Part shown: in pieces, positions 1 to 8,774 of the stretch
Layout of the letters: every line of letters starts with the position of its first letter
Numbering within the stretch: the stretch's first letter is position 1
Assembly (NCBI RefSeq): GCF_000337515.1
Contig: NZ_AOIQ01000014.1
Location: 170,903 to 234,902 of the forward strand
DNA from: Halovivax asiaticus JCM 14624
Lineage (GTDB): Archaea > Halobacteriota > Halobacteria > Halobacteriales > Natrialbaceae
DNA length: 64,000 nt
Direction of reading: 5' to 3'
The notes under the pieces: generated by a model
Database searches by the model: none
The model's input: the letters and a program-made list of their open reading frames with translations, nothing else
Told to the model about the DNA's origin: nothing
Position numbers and translations under genes: made by a program

Positions 1-31
1 CAAAATCGAACCAACCCCAGACGGTACCAGC

Positions 32-71
32 CCCATTTTATATATTGAACCCCATAATGCGATACCGAATT
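32..71 (+). repeat. Promoter-like repeat, copy A
   Basis: A 40-base AT-rich segment (TTTTATATATTGAA core) is about three quarters identical by eye, with one or two single-base gaps, to positions 2454-2493. Both copies contain a TATA-like core followed by a GATACC/TATACC string. The first 240 bases hold no supported gene. Whether this is a promoter, a relic of a mobile element or a duplicated RNA gene cannot be decided here. Confidence 0.4.
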
Positions 72-240
72 AGACACCCGGGGGCGAGCACCGTGACGGG
101 GACCCACCACATCGAAGCCCGGGGTCGATCAGAAGGTAGCACCGATTCGGGACTGGATCGTCTCGTAACACGTTCGAGAGGGCCGGAGAACAGCGAGAAG
201 TAGGAACGAGACGACAGTGTAGCGCACGTCTGGCTGGCAC

Positions 241-603
241 CTACGGCACCGAGTTATCATCCGATCGGAGCAATCGACAGGCGTCGATCGGATCCGAGAT
301 ATCGGGAAGTCGGCGCTGAAACGCGTCCAGAATCGACCCAAGTTCCGCTTGCAGGTCAGCTCTCGTCGAGGCGCGGGCGAGAACGTCGGTGGCCGTACAC
401 TCACCGATCGCGTATCGGAGACGCAATTCCCAGCATCGGTCGATTCCCAACTTCGCATCCGGTGGTTCGGGATCGACGCAAACGCCTTCCACTGAGAAAC
501 CCAGGTCAGTGTGCCGGAAAACGACCTCATCCGGCGTCATCGAGACGACCGCCCAGCCTGGGGGGAGCAAATCGTCTCGCAGGGAATCCCATTCGACCGA
601 CAT
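241..603 (-). CDS. Haloarchaeal hypothetical protein, 120 aa
   Basis: The frame opens with ATG (MSVEWDSLRDD) and is acidic with normal haloarchaeal codon use, so it is probably a genuine small soluble protein. It alternates predicted strands and helices and has no membrane segment, signal or metal-binding cluster that I recognise; its three cysteines are scattered. It is transcribed divergently from the next gene, with about 155 bases between the starts to hold both promoters. I do not recognise a function. Confidence 0.6.
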   Translation of the reverse strand: MSVEWDSLRDDLLPPGWAVVSMTPDEVVFRHTDLGFSVEGVCVDPEPPDAKLGIDRCWELRLRYAIGECTATDVLARASTRADLQAELGSILDAFQRRLPDISDPIDACRLLRSDDNSVP

Positions 604-758
604 CTATGCCGACGGATGCCTGCAGGGAGAAAGTGGGTTCGGCTTGCGCACGCAACACAACTGGGCCGAACTGGCCTCGAACGGACGCCTCGTTCGGAGG
701 AGATAGCTGTCACCGTCCGATCGTCCGACTTTTAGCCGCCTGGCACGTCGAAACCGGT

Positions 759-1076
759 ATGGCCGACTTCGATCCGGAGTTGTTCGAAGACAAGTACGCG
801 AACTACTTCCCGGAACTCCAGCAGGCGTACAAGAACGCGTTCACCCGAATGAACGACCGTTACGACTCGCAGCTGGTCCACGGGATCGACCAGCAGGTGC
901 TGAACGAGAGCGAACCGTTCTACGAGGGCGACGGCGAATTCCGTATCGAATTACCGGACGATCCGTACGATCGACTCCAGGGTGTCGTCGTTCCCAAAGA
1001 CAAGTTCGAGGACGTACTCGCGGTTCACGTCGAGGAGATCGAAACGGAGCTCCAGCGAGTGTTCGGGTTCGCCTGA
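759..1076 (+). CDS. DUF5783-like haloarchaeal protein, 105 aa
   Basis: The start is the ATG of MADFDPELFEDKYANYFPEL. A TATA-like CTTTTAGCC lies about 25 bases upstream, which fits a leaderless transcript. The protein is compact, acidic and soluble, with a helix-rich N-terminus (residues 5-50) and a C-terminal segment ending in an amphipathic helix. It resembles the conserved haloarchaeal family DUF5783, whose function is unknown. An Nfu-type gene follows on the same strand about 100 bases downstream, but nothing shows they work together. Confidence 0.75.
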   Translation: MADFDPELFEDKYANYFPELQQAYKNAFTRMNDRYDSQLVHGIDQQVLNESEPFYEGDGEFRIELPDDPYDRLQGVVVPKDKFEDVLAVHVEEIETELQRVFGFA

Positions 1077-1179
1077 GAAATCGCCGCGTTCGAGAATCGC
1101 CAGCCCGCATCGAGCCGGCTGTCGGTGCCCGAACACGGGCGACGGAAGGCCTAAGGAGGTTCGCACCTAATCGAGTGCT

Positions 1180-1542
1180 ATGAGCACGGAAACTCAGGAT
1201 GGAGACGACCTGGAAGAGCGCGTCGCCAACTTCCTGCGGCGTAACTTCCCGCAGATCCAGATGCACGGGGGAAGTGCGGCAGTGCAGAACATCGACCGCG
1301 AGTCCGGAGAAGTCTCGATCGCTCTCGGCGGTGCCTGCAGCGGCTGTGGGATCTCGCCGATGACGATCCAGGCGATCAAGAGTCGGATGGTCAAGGAGAT
1401 CCCCGAGATCACGCAGGTCAACGCCAGTACCGGCATGGACGACGGTGACGGGATGGGTGGCGGCGGAATGAGTCCATCGTTCCCCGGCGAAACCGTCGAC
1501 GAGGGAGAAGAGGACGACGAAGGGCCGCAGGCGCCGTTCTAA
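1180..1542 (+). CDS. NifU-like (Nfu) Fe-S cluster protein
   Basis: This is a 120-aa protein built on the NifU C-terminal domain (about residues 10-85), which assembles or carries Fe-S clusters and passes them to apo-enzymes. The diagnostic GGACSGCG motif with its CxxC pair is present (about residues 46-53), followed by the conserved helix TIQAIKSRM. The last 30 residues are a glycine- and acid-rich tail typical of halophilic versions. A GGAGG-like string sits about 20 bases before the ATG, too far for a standard Shine-Dalgarno. Function is by family; physiological clients are unknown. Confidence 0.9.
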   Translation: MSTETQDGDDLEERVANFLRRNFPQIQMHGGSAAVQNIDRESGEVSIALGGACSGCGISPMTIQAIKSRMVKEIPEITQVNASTGMDDGDGMGGGGMSPSFPGETVDEGEEDDEGPQAPF

Positions 1543-2040
1543 CGCGTTCGACTCGTTTCGCAGGTCGTTCTCGTATTCACGGAATCCACCGAAAACCGTG
1601 TATATATAGACGTGAAAATCCGATTTTCCGCCCAATAGCGTTTCGATTGTCGCCACTCACTCGCCGCCGAGTGACGAGTGCTACCGGACCAGAGCTATCG
1701 GCCGAATAGCGTGCACGCCCAGATTCGATATCGCGATATAGAGTGTATTCATGGCAGAGAGTTTCGAAACGTCCCGGACGAGCCACACTGACCAGGGTTA
1801 TCGACCCTACTCGTAGAGCAGATCAACAGGCCAAAAACGCCCCTCGATGATCGGCTTCCCGACCCGTTTGCGACAACTGTTGGCGATCGCCCGATTGTCC
1901 GATAACTGAGAACGAACCGATCCGATCGACACCGACCGGACAAAGACCAGAGCAAAAACGAAACGTGAAAGCCACCACCCGGGCCGGAAGGGACGACTTC
2001 TCTCTGCAGGCCGCTATCAACGTTACTCAGTGTGTGAGTT

Positions 2041-2058
2041 ACACACACACACACACAC
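2041..2058. repeat. (AC)9 microsatellite
   Basis: Nine uninterrupted AC dinucleotides lie in the gene-poor interval. Just upstream is TGTGTG (2031-2036), so the two could pair as a small hairpin. Such simple repeats are uncommon in GC-rich haloarchaeal DNA and may be length-variable. Confidence 0.9.
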
Positions 2059-2453
2059 AAAATCCCGCGGCACGTTGCCTGCACCGCACGAACCACAGCG
2101 TGCACCACACCCTCGATCCTATCTGCCACCATCAGCTGGGCCGAGAGTGGCCCACGAATAGCCAGGCAACCCAAACAGTGTCACTGGAACGCCTCAACCC
2201 GACCAAGTAGTGTGATCGAACGGGATCGACACTCACAGAAAACGATTCGTCCGATAACTAGATTCAGTGCAACCCCCCAACCGTGCCAGTCGGCCAGGGG
2301 AGTAGACGAGACTCGCGTGCGCGAGGAAATCGAGCGGTTCACTGTCCCCTTGCCGGTTCGCTTCTCACGAGATCACTAGAGCGACCAGCCAGTAACAACC
2401 CCACAGAACCCCAGAACAGGCCACAAACATCGGGCAAGACCCCAACCGCGGCA

Positions 2454-2493
2454 CCCATTTATATATTGAATCCTATTACGCTATACCAAAATT
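2454..2493 (+). repeat. Promoter-like repeat, copy B
   Basis: This is the second copy of the 32-71 element, sharing a TTTATATATTGAA core and a TATACC string. A weaker ATATTGAAC echo occurs near 2604. No gene start lies 20-40 bases downstream on the plus strand, so if it is a promoter its transcript is not an obvious mRNA. Confidence 0.4.
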
Positions 2494-2689
2494 CTCGACG
2501 AAGCCCGATACCGACCGACCGGAATGATGGCAATCCCCAACCAAAACGGGCCGATACCCTCCAAAACCAGCCAATAACGCCCCAGACCACCCGATACCAG
2601 AAAATATTGAACGGGAAATTCCAAAAAAATAAGAATTTGGTTGTTCGGTCCGAGGGAAGTACGTTGCGACGTGAATCCGCTGCCGCAGG

Positions 2690-3589
2690 TTACCGAAGAC
2701 CCAGACCGCGCTCCCAGGTTCGAACCGTAGTGGCGAGTGTCCGATTCGTCGGGGTGTCGACTCCCAATTCCTCGCCTCGATCGACCACGTAGCCGGAGAT
2801 CGCGTCAATCTCGGTCCGGGCACCGGACTCGACGTCTTGCAGCATCGACGAGCGATTGGCCGCGGTGGCGGTCGCGACCGATTTGACGGCGTCAGTCGCC
2901 TCGGTGTCGGTCAGATCGACGCTATCCGCGCGGGCTACCTGCGCGGTTTCGCGGGCAGCGGCCGCGGCGAGGTCGGCAGTTGGTGGGTCGAGAATCGCGC
3001 CGTTCTCGACGCGGGCGAGTGCCGTGATGGGGTTGATCGCGGCATTGACGGCGAGTTTCCGCCACAGCCGCCGCGGCATGTCCATCGCGACGGTCGTCTC
3101 GATGTCGGCTGCACCGAACGCCGTCCCGATTCGATCGGCGAGCGGACTGGACCCACCGTCGCGCGGCCCCAGTGCGAGTTCGCCGATACCCGTGCACTCG
3201 ACGTGGCCAGGCTCGACGAACATGGCCCCGTACGTGATCGTGCCGGCGAGGACGGGACAATCGAGGTGAGCTGCGAGCGTCGCCTCGTTTCCCATCCCGT
3301 TCTGCAGAGAGAGAGCGGCGTCGAGCGAGCCGGTTGCGAGTGTCCGGGCCGCTGCGTCCGTGTCGAACGCTTTGACCGTTACGACGGCGAGATCTGCATC
3401 GAGGCCAGTCCCATCGGTCGTCGCCGACGGGAAGACGTGAGTGTCGAGTCGCCCATCGATTCTGAGGCCATTTCGCTCGATTTGGTCGACGTGTGCATTG
3501 CGGCCGACGAGCGTGACGTCGTGCTCGCGTGCGAGCAGTCCCCCGACGAGACTGCCGAGACTGCCCGCGCCGAACACGACGATGTCCAT
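2690..3589 (-). CDS. panE: 2-dehydropantoate 2-reductase (ketopantoate reductase)
   Basis: The 299-aa protein begins with a Rossmann nucleotide-binding motif, VVFGAGSLGSLVGG (residues 4-17), as in the ketopantoate reductase family, which reduces ketopantoate to pantoate for CoA synthesis. The mid-protein LQNGMGNE segment and the RRLWRKLAVNAAINPITAL helix match conserved family blocks, including the catalytic lysine and the asparagine cluster. The C-terminal all-helical domain is complete and the length is usual for the family. In archaea pantoate goes on to pantoate kinase; no other CoA gene is next to it here. Confidence 0.9.
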   Translation of the reverse strand: MDIVVFGAGSLGSLVGGLLAREHDVTLVGRNAHVDQIERNGLRIDGRLDTHVFPSATTDGTGLDADLAVVTVKAFDTDAAARTLATGSLDAALSLQNGMGNEATLAAHLDCPVLAGTITYGAMFVEPGHVECTGIGELALGPRDGGSSPLADRIGTAFGAADIETTVAMDMPRRLWRKLAVNAAINPITALARVENGAILDPPTADLAAAAARETAQVARADSVDLTDTEATDAVKSVATATAANRSSMLQDVESGARTEIDAISGYVVDRGEELGVDTPTNRTLATTVRTWERGLGLR

Positions 3590-3678
3590 ACCGGAGCCTA
3601 CCGCCCCCGATCAATAGAAGATTCGGTCGCGTCTGCCCCGATCCGCGACGGGCGGATCGGTTCAGTTCTCGAACCGAC

Positions 3679-4011
3679 TCAGTCCTCGGTCCAGTACATC
3701 AGGTCTTCCTTCTCGGTACCACAGTTGGGACAGGTTCCCGGAAGGCCGTCGCTCAACACGCCCATCTCGCCGCAGACGGTACAGCGCCACATGAGTTCGG
3801 CCTCGCCGAACGCTTGCCCAGAACGAACGTGTTCGACCGACAGCGAGTCGATCCCCTCCCGCGTCGTCACGTAGAACCCGTCGTCGTCGACGCCGCGGAC
3901 GGTCCCGAGGACGGTCCCCCGTTCGTCACAGATCGTCTGCCCGAGCGCGATCTCGGAGGCGTCCTGGACCGCATCGTTCCCCGCCGTCGTGACGTCGCCT
4001 GTATCCTCCAT
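3679..4011 (-). CDS. DUF7130-like protein with C-terminal zinc ribbon
   Basis: I start this 110-aa protein at the ATG of MEDTGDVTTAG; the upstream extension has poor codon use. Residues 20-70 look like a small barrel (a PRC-barrel-like 'GTVLGTVRGVDDDGFYV' pattern). The C-terminus carries two CxxC pairs, CTVCGEMG and CPNCGTE, forming a rubredoxin-like zinc ribbon. This is a common haloarchaeal small protein type without an assigned role. It lies on the same strand downstream of polC, after the hairpin cluster at 4205-4287. Confidence 0.75.
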   Translation of the reverse strand: MEDTGDVTTAGNDAVQDASEIALGQTICDERGTVLGTVRGVDDDGFYVTTREGIDSLSVEHVRSGQAFGEAELMWRCTVCGEMGVLSDGLPGTCPNCGTEKEDLMYWTED

Positions 4012-4204
4012 AGATGAAGAGACATCGAACCATCGGGTAAACTTCCACCCGGAGTTGGCAAGGGTAGCGTCGACGGCCAGAAACACACGGTCCGAGAAAC
4101 GCATCCAACGGAGCGGTATGATCGCTACGTGGATCCACCGCGAACGAAGCGAGCGGGCCGACAAGCGACCAGCGGGAGCGAGGAGTGCTTTTCATCAAAG
4201 CTAA

Positions 4205-4287
4205 GCGGAAGCTTCGCTTCCGCGAGGTCCAAAAGAGCCGTACGGCTCTTTTGAAGATTTTGCCGAGGGTGCGCCGTTGGCGCACCC
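4205..4287 (-). terminator. Three consecutive hairpins after polC
   Basis: Three perfect inverted repeats lie just beyond the polC stop codon. 4205-4223 has 8-bp arms GCGGAAGC/GCTTCCGC, 4231-4252 is a 22-base palindrome with AAAAG/CTTTT ends, and 4267-4287 has 9-bp arms GGGTGCGCC/GGCGCACCC. In the polC transcript they would fold one after another. They may end or stabilise the polC mRNA. Archaeal termination usually depends on U-tracts rather than hairpins, so the function is inferred. Confidence 0.6.
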
Positions 4288-4305
4288 GCAGCGCAAAAGT
4301 TTGGT

Positions 4306-7300
4306 CTACATGAAATCCGCAATCCCGCTCTGTTTGTTCTTGTCGTTCTCGAAGATGCTCTCGAGGGACGTTTCGAGCACTTCGAGGCGCTGTTTGGTGT
4401 AGTCGCGACAGCCGAATTCCTCGGCGACCTGGATGGCGGTGTCCATGTACTTGTTCACCGACCCCTCGTGGACGGTGAGGTTGACGTTGCCGCCGCACTC
4501 GCGACAGACCTCGGTCAACGGCATGCGGCGGAACTTCTCGCCGCAGTCGAGACAGCGGGTTTCCTGGCGTGAGAAGGCGCGCAAGTTGCCGATCAGGTCG
4601 GGCAGGAAGTGGTACTCGATGACGCGCTCGGCGACGTCGGTCTCGTCGACGGCCCGGAGTTTGCGCGAGATCTCGAGCTGGGCGTCCATCTTGTCCATCA
4701 TGGAGCCGAGCGTCTTGTACGCCGAGAGGTCGGGCCCCATCGCGATATCGGTGGTGTCGTGCGTGTGCTGGAAGCCGGTGTACTCGCCGTCGGTCCCGAG
4801 GGTGTCCTCGCCGATCTGGATGTCGACCTCGCCCGGATCGGCCATCTCCAGGCTCGCCTCGTAGAATTCGCGGGGATACCGCGAGACGATGTCCATGTTG
4901 TGGGCCTCGTCGTCGATCTCGGAGGGGTCGATTCGCGAGGACATGACCAGTGGGGCGTCCATCCGCCCGCCGCGTTTGTCCGGAAGGAATGATTTGCTGA
5001 AATTCAACAGTCCGTCCAGAAGGAGCATCACACAGTCTTCGTCGCCGTCACAATTGCGTCTTTTTGCCGCGTGGAAGTACGGATGCGCGTACCCGACGGC
5101 CGCGCTCGTAAAGCCGATGACGCGGCCGACAGTCGCGGCGCTTGTGTGGGGCGCCATCCCGAAGACGAGTTCGCCGACCAGTTCGTCGCGACCCTCGAGT
5201 TCGTAGTAGGGCTCGAGCCCGTAGTACTGTTCGAGGAGATCGTCGATGAAGTCGGCGGTCTGGAGCATGTGCTCGGCCGCGCCGTCGGAGAGGACGATGT
5301 CCTGGACCTTGAGTTCCACCAGCTGGTCCTCGTGGGCGAGCGGTTCGCCGTGGATGTCCTCCTTGTAGCCGAGTGCCTCGAGTTGGCCGACGGTGACGTC
5401 GAGTTCGCTCGCGCGCACGGACGTGACCGGGAGATCGGTCATGTCGTAGCGGACGGTGCCGTCTTTGAACGAGGAGACGTCGTGTTTCGCCCGGAGGATG
5501 CCCTTCTCGATGGGTTCGGGGAGTTTATCCGTCGAGGTGAGCCCCTTGACGCCTTTCAGGATGTCGTAGGCGTTCTCGCGCTCGCCGACGGACTCGAGGG
5601 CGTCGCGATATGCCGCGTTGAGGTCGATCGGCCTGGGTTCGACGCAGGTTGCAGTCTTCTCACAGCGGTCGCACTCGACGCGACCTGCCTCGTCCGGCCG
5701 GATGCGTTCGTCGCACGACGGGCAGCGGTAGTCGGGTTCGGTGCGGGCATCACACTCCGGGCACCGATGGTCGTACGATTCGGTGTCGCACTCGGGACAG
5801 CGAGTGCGCCCGACCTGGATCTCGACGACGCCGGGCGTGTCTGCCATGGTGTCGGCGTGCGAGCCAGCTTTCGCCACGTCTCGCTGGGCGCCGCCGGCCT
5901 CGCCGATGGGAAAGAGCGTGTGGACGGCGGGGCTCATGTCACGACTCTCCGACTTCTCCGGGCGGCCCATCCGGTTGCCGACGCGCGTCGGTGCCCGCTC
6001 ACGGATCTCGAACGGCGCGACCTCGGTGACCGCTTCGACGGCGTTGTCACCGGGTTCGGCCGTCCCCCACGTTCGAGCGTGTTCCGAGAGGTCGTCGTCG
6101 GCCCAGTCACGTTCGATGCGACCGGTCTTCGTGATCCGGCAGCCGAGCGAGCGGACGAACGGACGTGGGTCGTCGATCTCGATGTGGTCCTCGCGCTGGC
6201 GGTGTTCGATCACGATCGTCTCGAGTGCGTCGCGCGTCGCATCCGTGTGGTCGAGTTCGAGGACGGGACCCGCGTCCGTGTCCTCGATCCGGCCCGCGGC
6301 GACGGCGGCCGCCAGGTCGCAGAAGGCCGCGACCGAGAGGTCGTGCCAGAGAAAAGTGTAGGCGGGGTGCAGCGGCGCATCGTACGTCTCGGCCCACTCC
6401 AGTGCGCGCTCGATCGTCGGGTGGTCGAGGTCGATCGACGGGTCGTCCTGCAGGGCCTGGACGTCGACACCGGCGGCCGCCAGATCCTGAACCCACCACT
6501 CGGGGACGTAGGAGGCAGGGGCGAGCGGATGGTTGTTCTCGACGAACTCGCCGTAGTTGACGAGGTACTCCCCCAGGTCGAGGATCTTCTCGACGCCGTT
6601 TCGCAGTTCGAGGGCGACCTCGGGGTCGTCGATCTGCCTGACGTCGCCGTTGGCCAGCCGGACCGTCGGCCCCTCGATCGAATCGACGGGAACGACACCC
6701 GCCGCCTTCCCTGGACGCTCGGTCTTGATCTGGGTCCCCGTCGCGAGGAAGTCGTCGAGCAGGTGCATCGCCGCCGGGTGGACGCCCGCGGTCGCGAACC
6801 CGTGATTACGAGCACGACCGTATCGCAAGCGGAACCCGCCTTCCGCACAGGGGTGCGAGAAGACCGGCCGGCCGGCGATCAGGTCCCGCAAGAACTTCGT
6901 CGACTCCTCGACGCGTTCGGGCCCGTCGAAGTCGACGGCTTCGACCGGAGCGTCGTCCTTGGATTCCGTCGCCACCTCGTCGGCACTCGAATCGTCCTCG
7001 TCGCCGTCGCCTCTCTCACCGCCGTCCCCGCCGTCACCGTTGCTCGCGCCATCCTCACCGTCAGCCTCGTCCGCCTCACCGTCCGCGTCGTCGTAGTAGG
7101 TGCCGTCGATCAGGTCCTGCAGCCAGGGCCAGTCGACCTCGTCGAGCTGGGACGTGTATCGCTGAATTTTCGGGGCCTTGAGCGCGATCCCCTCTGCGAG
7201 GACGAGACACATCCCGCCCCGGGCGGAGTTGGTGTCGACCCGTTCTAAGTCCCGAAAGCCCGAGACCTCCTCGTCGCCGGTGGCCTCGCCGTCCAGCATG

Positions 7301-7932
7301 ATCGGGAGGTGCTTGGCGATGAACTTCGTCTCCTTGTCCTTCGGGGTGTACTGGAGGCCAGTCTCGGAGTCGTACAGCGAGATCTCCTCGGCGTAGCGCT
7401 CGATCTCTTCGTCCCTGGCCTGATAGGTTTCGAGCCCGACGAGCGCGCGCGTGTAGTCGGCGACGAGCACCGAGAGTGCCTGAGCGGTCCCGCCGGCAGA
7501 GCGGATCGGCCCGGCGTAGTAGACGTTGACGAACTCGGTGCCGTCGCCGTTCTCGAGGAATTCGACGCGATCGATACCCTCGATCGGTGCGGCGACGACG
7601 CCTTCGGTCAACAGCGCGACCGCGGTGCGGACGGCGCCTTCGACCTTGCCCGCTTTGGTCTCGTAGTCGCCGACGCGACCCTCCGCAAAGTCGACCGCAA
7701 GTTCGAGCGCGGCTTCTTCCCGACTCATCTCGCCTTCGAGTTCGCGGACGCGTTCGGCGACGCCCTCGATGCCGAGGATATTCTCGACGCGGTCGGCCAT
7801 GTCTCTGGCGACGGGGATCTCGACCTCGGGTTCCGGATCGCCGCCGCGCGAGCGAGCGCGCTCGGCGACGTCGAACGCGTCGTCGAGTTCGGCCTCGAGC
7901 GTCTCGAAGTAGCGTTCGTCTACCTCGCGCAT
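4306..7932 (-). CDS. polC: DNA polymerase D large subunit (DP2)
   Basis: This 1208-aa protein is the catalytic subunit of the archaeal replicative polymerase D, which pairs with DP1 and PCNA. The active-site motif NCDGDEDC is at residues 960-967 (D962 and D964 the likely metal ligands). A multi-CxxC zinc-binding region lies around 705-750 and a second zinc module (CLDCGEKF...CRECGG) near 1120-1145. No intein interrupts the frame, although this gene carries inteins in several haloarchaea. Residues about 280-335 form a very acidic, Gly/Asp-rich linker in the N-terminal region. The start is the ATG one base after the stop of the upstream PPC gene, suggesting co-transcription. Confidence 0.97.
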   Translation of the reverse strand: MREVDERYFETLEAELDDAFDVAERARSRGGDPEPEVEIPVARDMADRVENILGIEGVAERVRELEGEMSREEAALELAVDFAEGRVGDYETKAGKVEGAVRTAVALLTEGVVAAPIEGIDRVEFLENGDGTEFVNVYYAGPIRSAGGTAQALSVLVADYTRALVGLETYQARDEEIERYAEEISLYDSETGLQYTPKDKETKFIAKHLPIMLDGEATGDEEVSGFRDLERVDTNSARGGMCLVLAEGIALKAPKIQRYTSQLDEVDWPWLQDLIDGTYYDDADGEADEADGEDGASNGDGGDGGERGDGDEDDSSADEVATESKDDAPVEAVDFDGPERVEESTKFLRDLIAGRPVFSHPCAEGGFRLRYGRARNHGFATAGVHPAAMHLLDDFLATGTQIKTERPGKAAGVVPVDSIEGPTVRLANGDVRQIDDPEVALELRNGVEKILDLGEYLVNYGEFVENNHPLAPASYVPEWWVQDLAAAGVDVQALQDDPSIDLDHPTIERALEWAETYDAPLHPAYTFLWHDLSVAAFCDLAAAVAAGRIEDTDAGPVLELDHTDATRDALETIVIEHRQREDHIEIDDPRPFVRSLGCRITKTGRIERDWADDDLSEHARTWGTAEPGDNAVEAVTEVAPFEIRERAPTRVGNRMGRPEKSESRDMSPAVHTLFPIGEAGGAQRDVAKAGSHADTMADTPGVVEIQVGRTRCPECDTESYDHRCPECDARTEPDYRCPSCDERIRPDEAGRVECDRCEKTATCVEPRPIDLNAAYRDALESVGERENAYDILKGVKGLTSTDKLPEPIEKGILRAKHDVSSFKDGTVRYDMTDLPVTSVRASELDVTVGQLEALGYKEDIHGEPLAHEDQLVELKVQDIVLSDGAAEHMLQTADFIDDLLEQYYGLEPYYELEGRDELVGELVFGMAPHTSAATVGRVIGFTSAAVGYAHPYFHAAKRRNCDGDEDCVMLLLDGLLNFSKSFLPDKRGGRMDAPLVMSSRIDPSEIDDEAHNMDIVSRYPREFYEASLEMADPGEVDIQIGEDTLGTDGEYTGFQHTHDTTDIAMGPDLSAYKTLGSMMDKMDAQLEISRKLRAVDETDVAERVIEYHFLPDLIGNLRAFSRQETRCLDCGEKFRRMPLTEVCRECGGNVNLTVHEGSVNKYMDTAIQVAEEFGCRDYTKQRLEVLETSLESIFENDKNKQSGIADFM

Positions 7933-7933
7933 A

Positions 7934-8356
7934 TCAGAGCGGCCAGAGGTCGAGGTCGGTCGTCTCGTCGTGGGCGCGTTCGAGCGGCGTCTCGAACGCT
8001 CGCATGTAGACCTCGCCGGCGAAGACGGTCCCCGCGTTCAGGTGGCCGGCGACGGCCTCGCCGTCGGGGCGCGAGAGGACGGCGTGGGTGTGGGCGAATC
8101 GCTCGCCGTCGAGGAGGGAGACGTTGCCGACGCAGCTCGCGACTTCGAGTTCCTCGTCGAACGTGATCGGATCGTAGGAGCCCTCGTCCTGATCGTAGAA
8201 CCAGAGTTCGGCGTCCTGGACGGCGCCGAGTGCCGTGAACCAGGCCGCGTCCGCGTCGACCGCGGCGGCGAGGGCCTCGATCTCGGTCCGCCAGTCCGCA
8301 CCCGTTTCGAGCCGGGCGACGTACTCGCCTGCGGTCTCGACCGATCGAAAGTGCAT
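7934..8356 (-). CDS. PPC/DUF296 domain protein
   Basis: This 140-aa protein consists of a single PPC (DUF296) domain, the trimeric fold of plant AT-hook proteins, also found alone in bacteria and archaea. Recognisable blocks are AWFTALGAVQDAELWFYD, the glycine-rich VGNVSLLDGERFAHTHAVL with its histidine pair, and AGHLNAGTVFAGEVYM. No AT-hook is present. A GTG codon 12 bases upstream could also start it; the ATG gives the usual family N-terminus. The stop codon falls one base before the polC start, so both probably form an operon. The role is unknown; a metal- or nucleotide-linked function is only conjecture. Confidence 0.85.
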   Translation of the reverse strand: MHFRSVETAGEYVARLETGADWRTEIEALAAAVDADAAWFTALGAVQDAELWFYDQDEGSYDPITFDEELEVASCVGNVSLLDGERFAHTHAVLSRPDGEAVAGHLNAGTVFAGEVYMRAFETPLERAHDETTDLDLWPL

Positions 8357-8412
8357 GGGACAACTCACCCGCGCAGCGTGGAAAAAGTCTCCGCTTGGAG
8401 ACTGGCCAATCG

Positions 8413-8494
8413 TCGAACCGTTCCGTCCGAGTCGGCTGATCGTTTCAGCCGAGTTGTCGAACCGTTTCGGTCGCAGCGGACCGTTTTAGCCGAG
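8413..8494 (+). repeat. Imperfect ~40-base direct repeat
   Basis: Units 8413-8453 and 8457-8494 share TCGAACCGTT at the start and CGTTT[C/T]AGCCGAG at the end, with a diverged middle. They lie in the 460-base gene-free interval between the divergent PPC and peptide-importer genes. Tandem binding sites for a regulator are one possible reading. Confidence 0.5.
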
Positions 8495-8774
8495 GCGTTC
8501 CGACCGGGATCCGACTCGTCTCACCGCCGCTTGCCGGGTCGTTCGCAGTGGGAACGGCGGGGATAGACGGGGGCGCGGGACGGCGGAGCGGTCCGAATCG
8601 GTCGTAGCACCCAGCTACTGTCGTTGTCACGAGGTGAGAACGACCCCATCGCGAGACGGCGCCGACGGAGCCTGCGAGGCGCCCGGTTCGTCGCGCTCGC
8701 AGTATGCAGTGCGTACCGAGGTAAATGCGGGATTTAGCATTGGTTTCAAAAATTACGCGGGAGATACACCTCGA

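Larger units (their letters stand above)
1543..2689. other. Gene-poor 1.1 kb interval
   Basis: No open frame here has haloarchaeal codon bias or recognisable protein features. The interval has AT-rich pockets (a TATATATA stretch near 1599), an AC microsatellite at 2041-2058 and the promoter-like repeat at 2454-2493. From about 2380 to 2640 the plus strand is strikingly poor in G and rich in C and A. It looks like decayed or non-coding DNA rather than a missed gene. It separates Nfu from the convergently oriented panE. Confidence 0.6.

Noticed and set aside
2283-2792. Plus-strand 169-codon frame in the gene-poor interval
   Set aside because: It is basic and Asn/Pro/Gln-rich, overlaps the 3' end of panE and contains the promoter-like repeat; it lacks haloarchaeal coding bias.
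5071-7248. Long plus-strand frame antisense to polC
   Set aside because: The opposite strand encodes polymerase D with all motifs; this frame has no recognisable domain.
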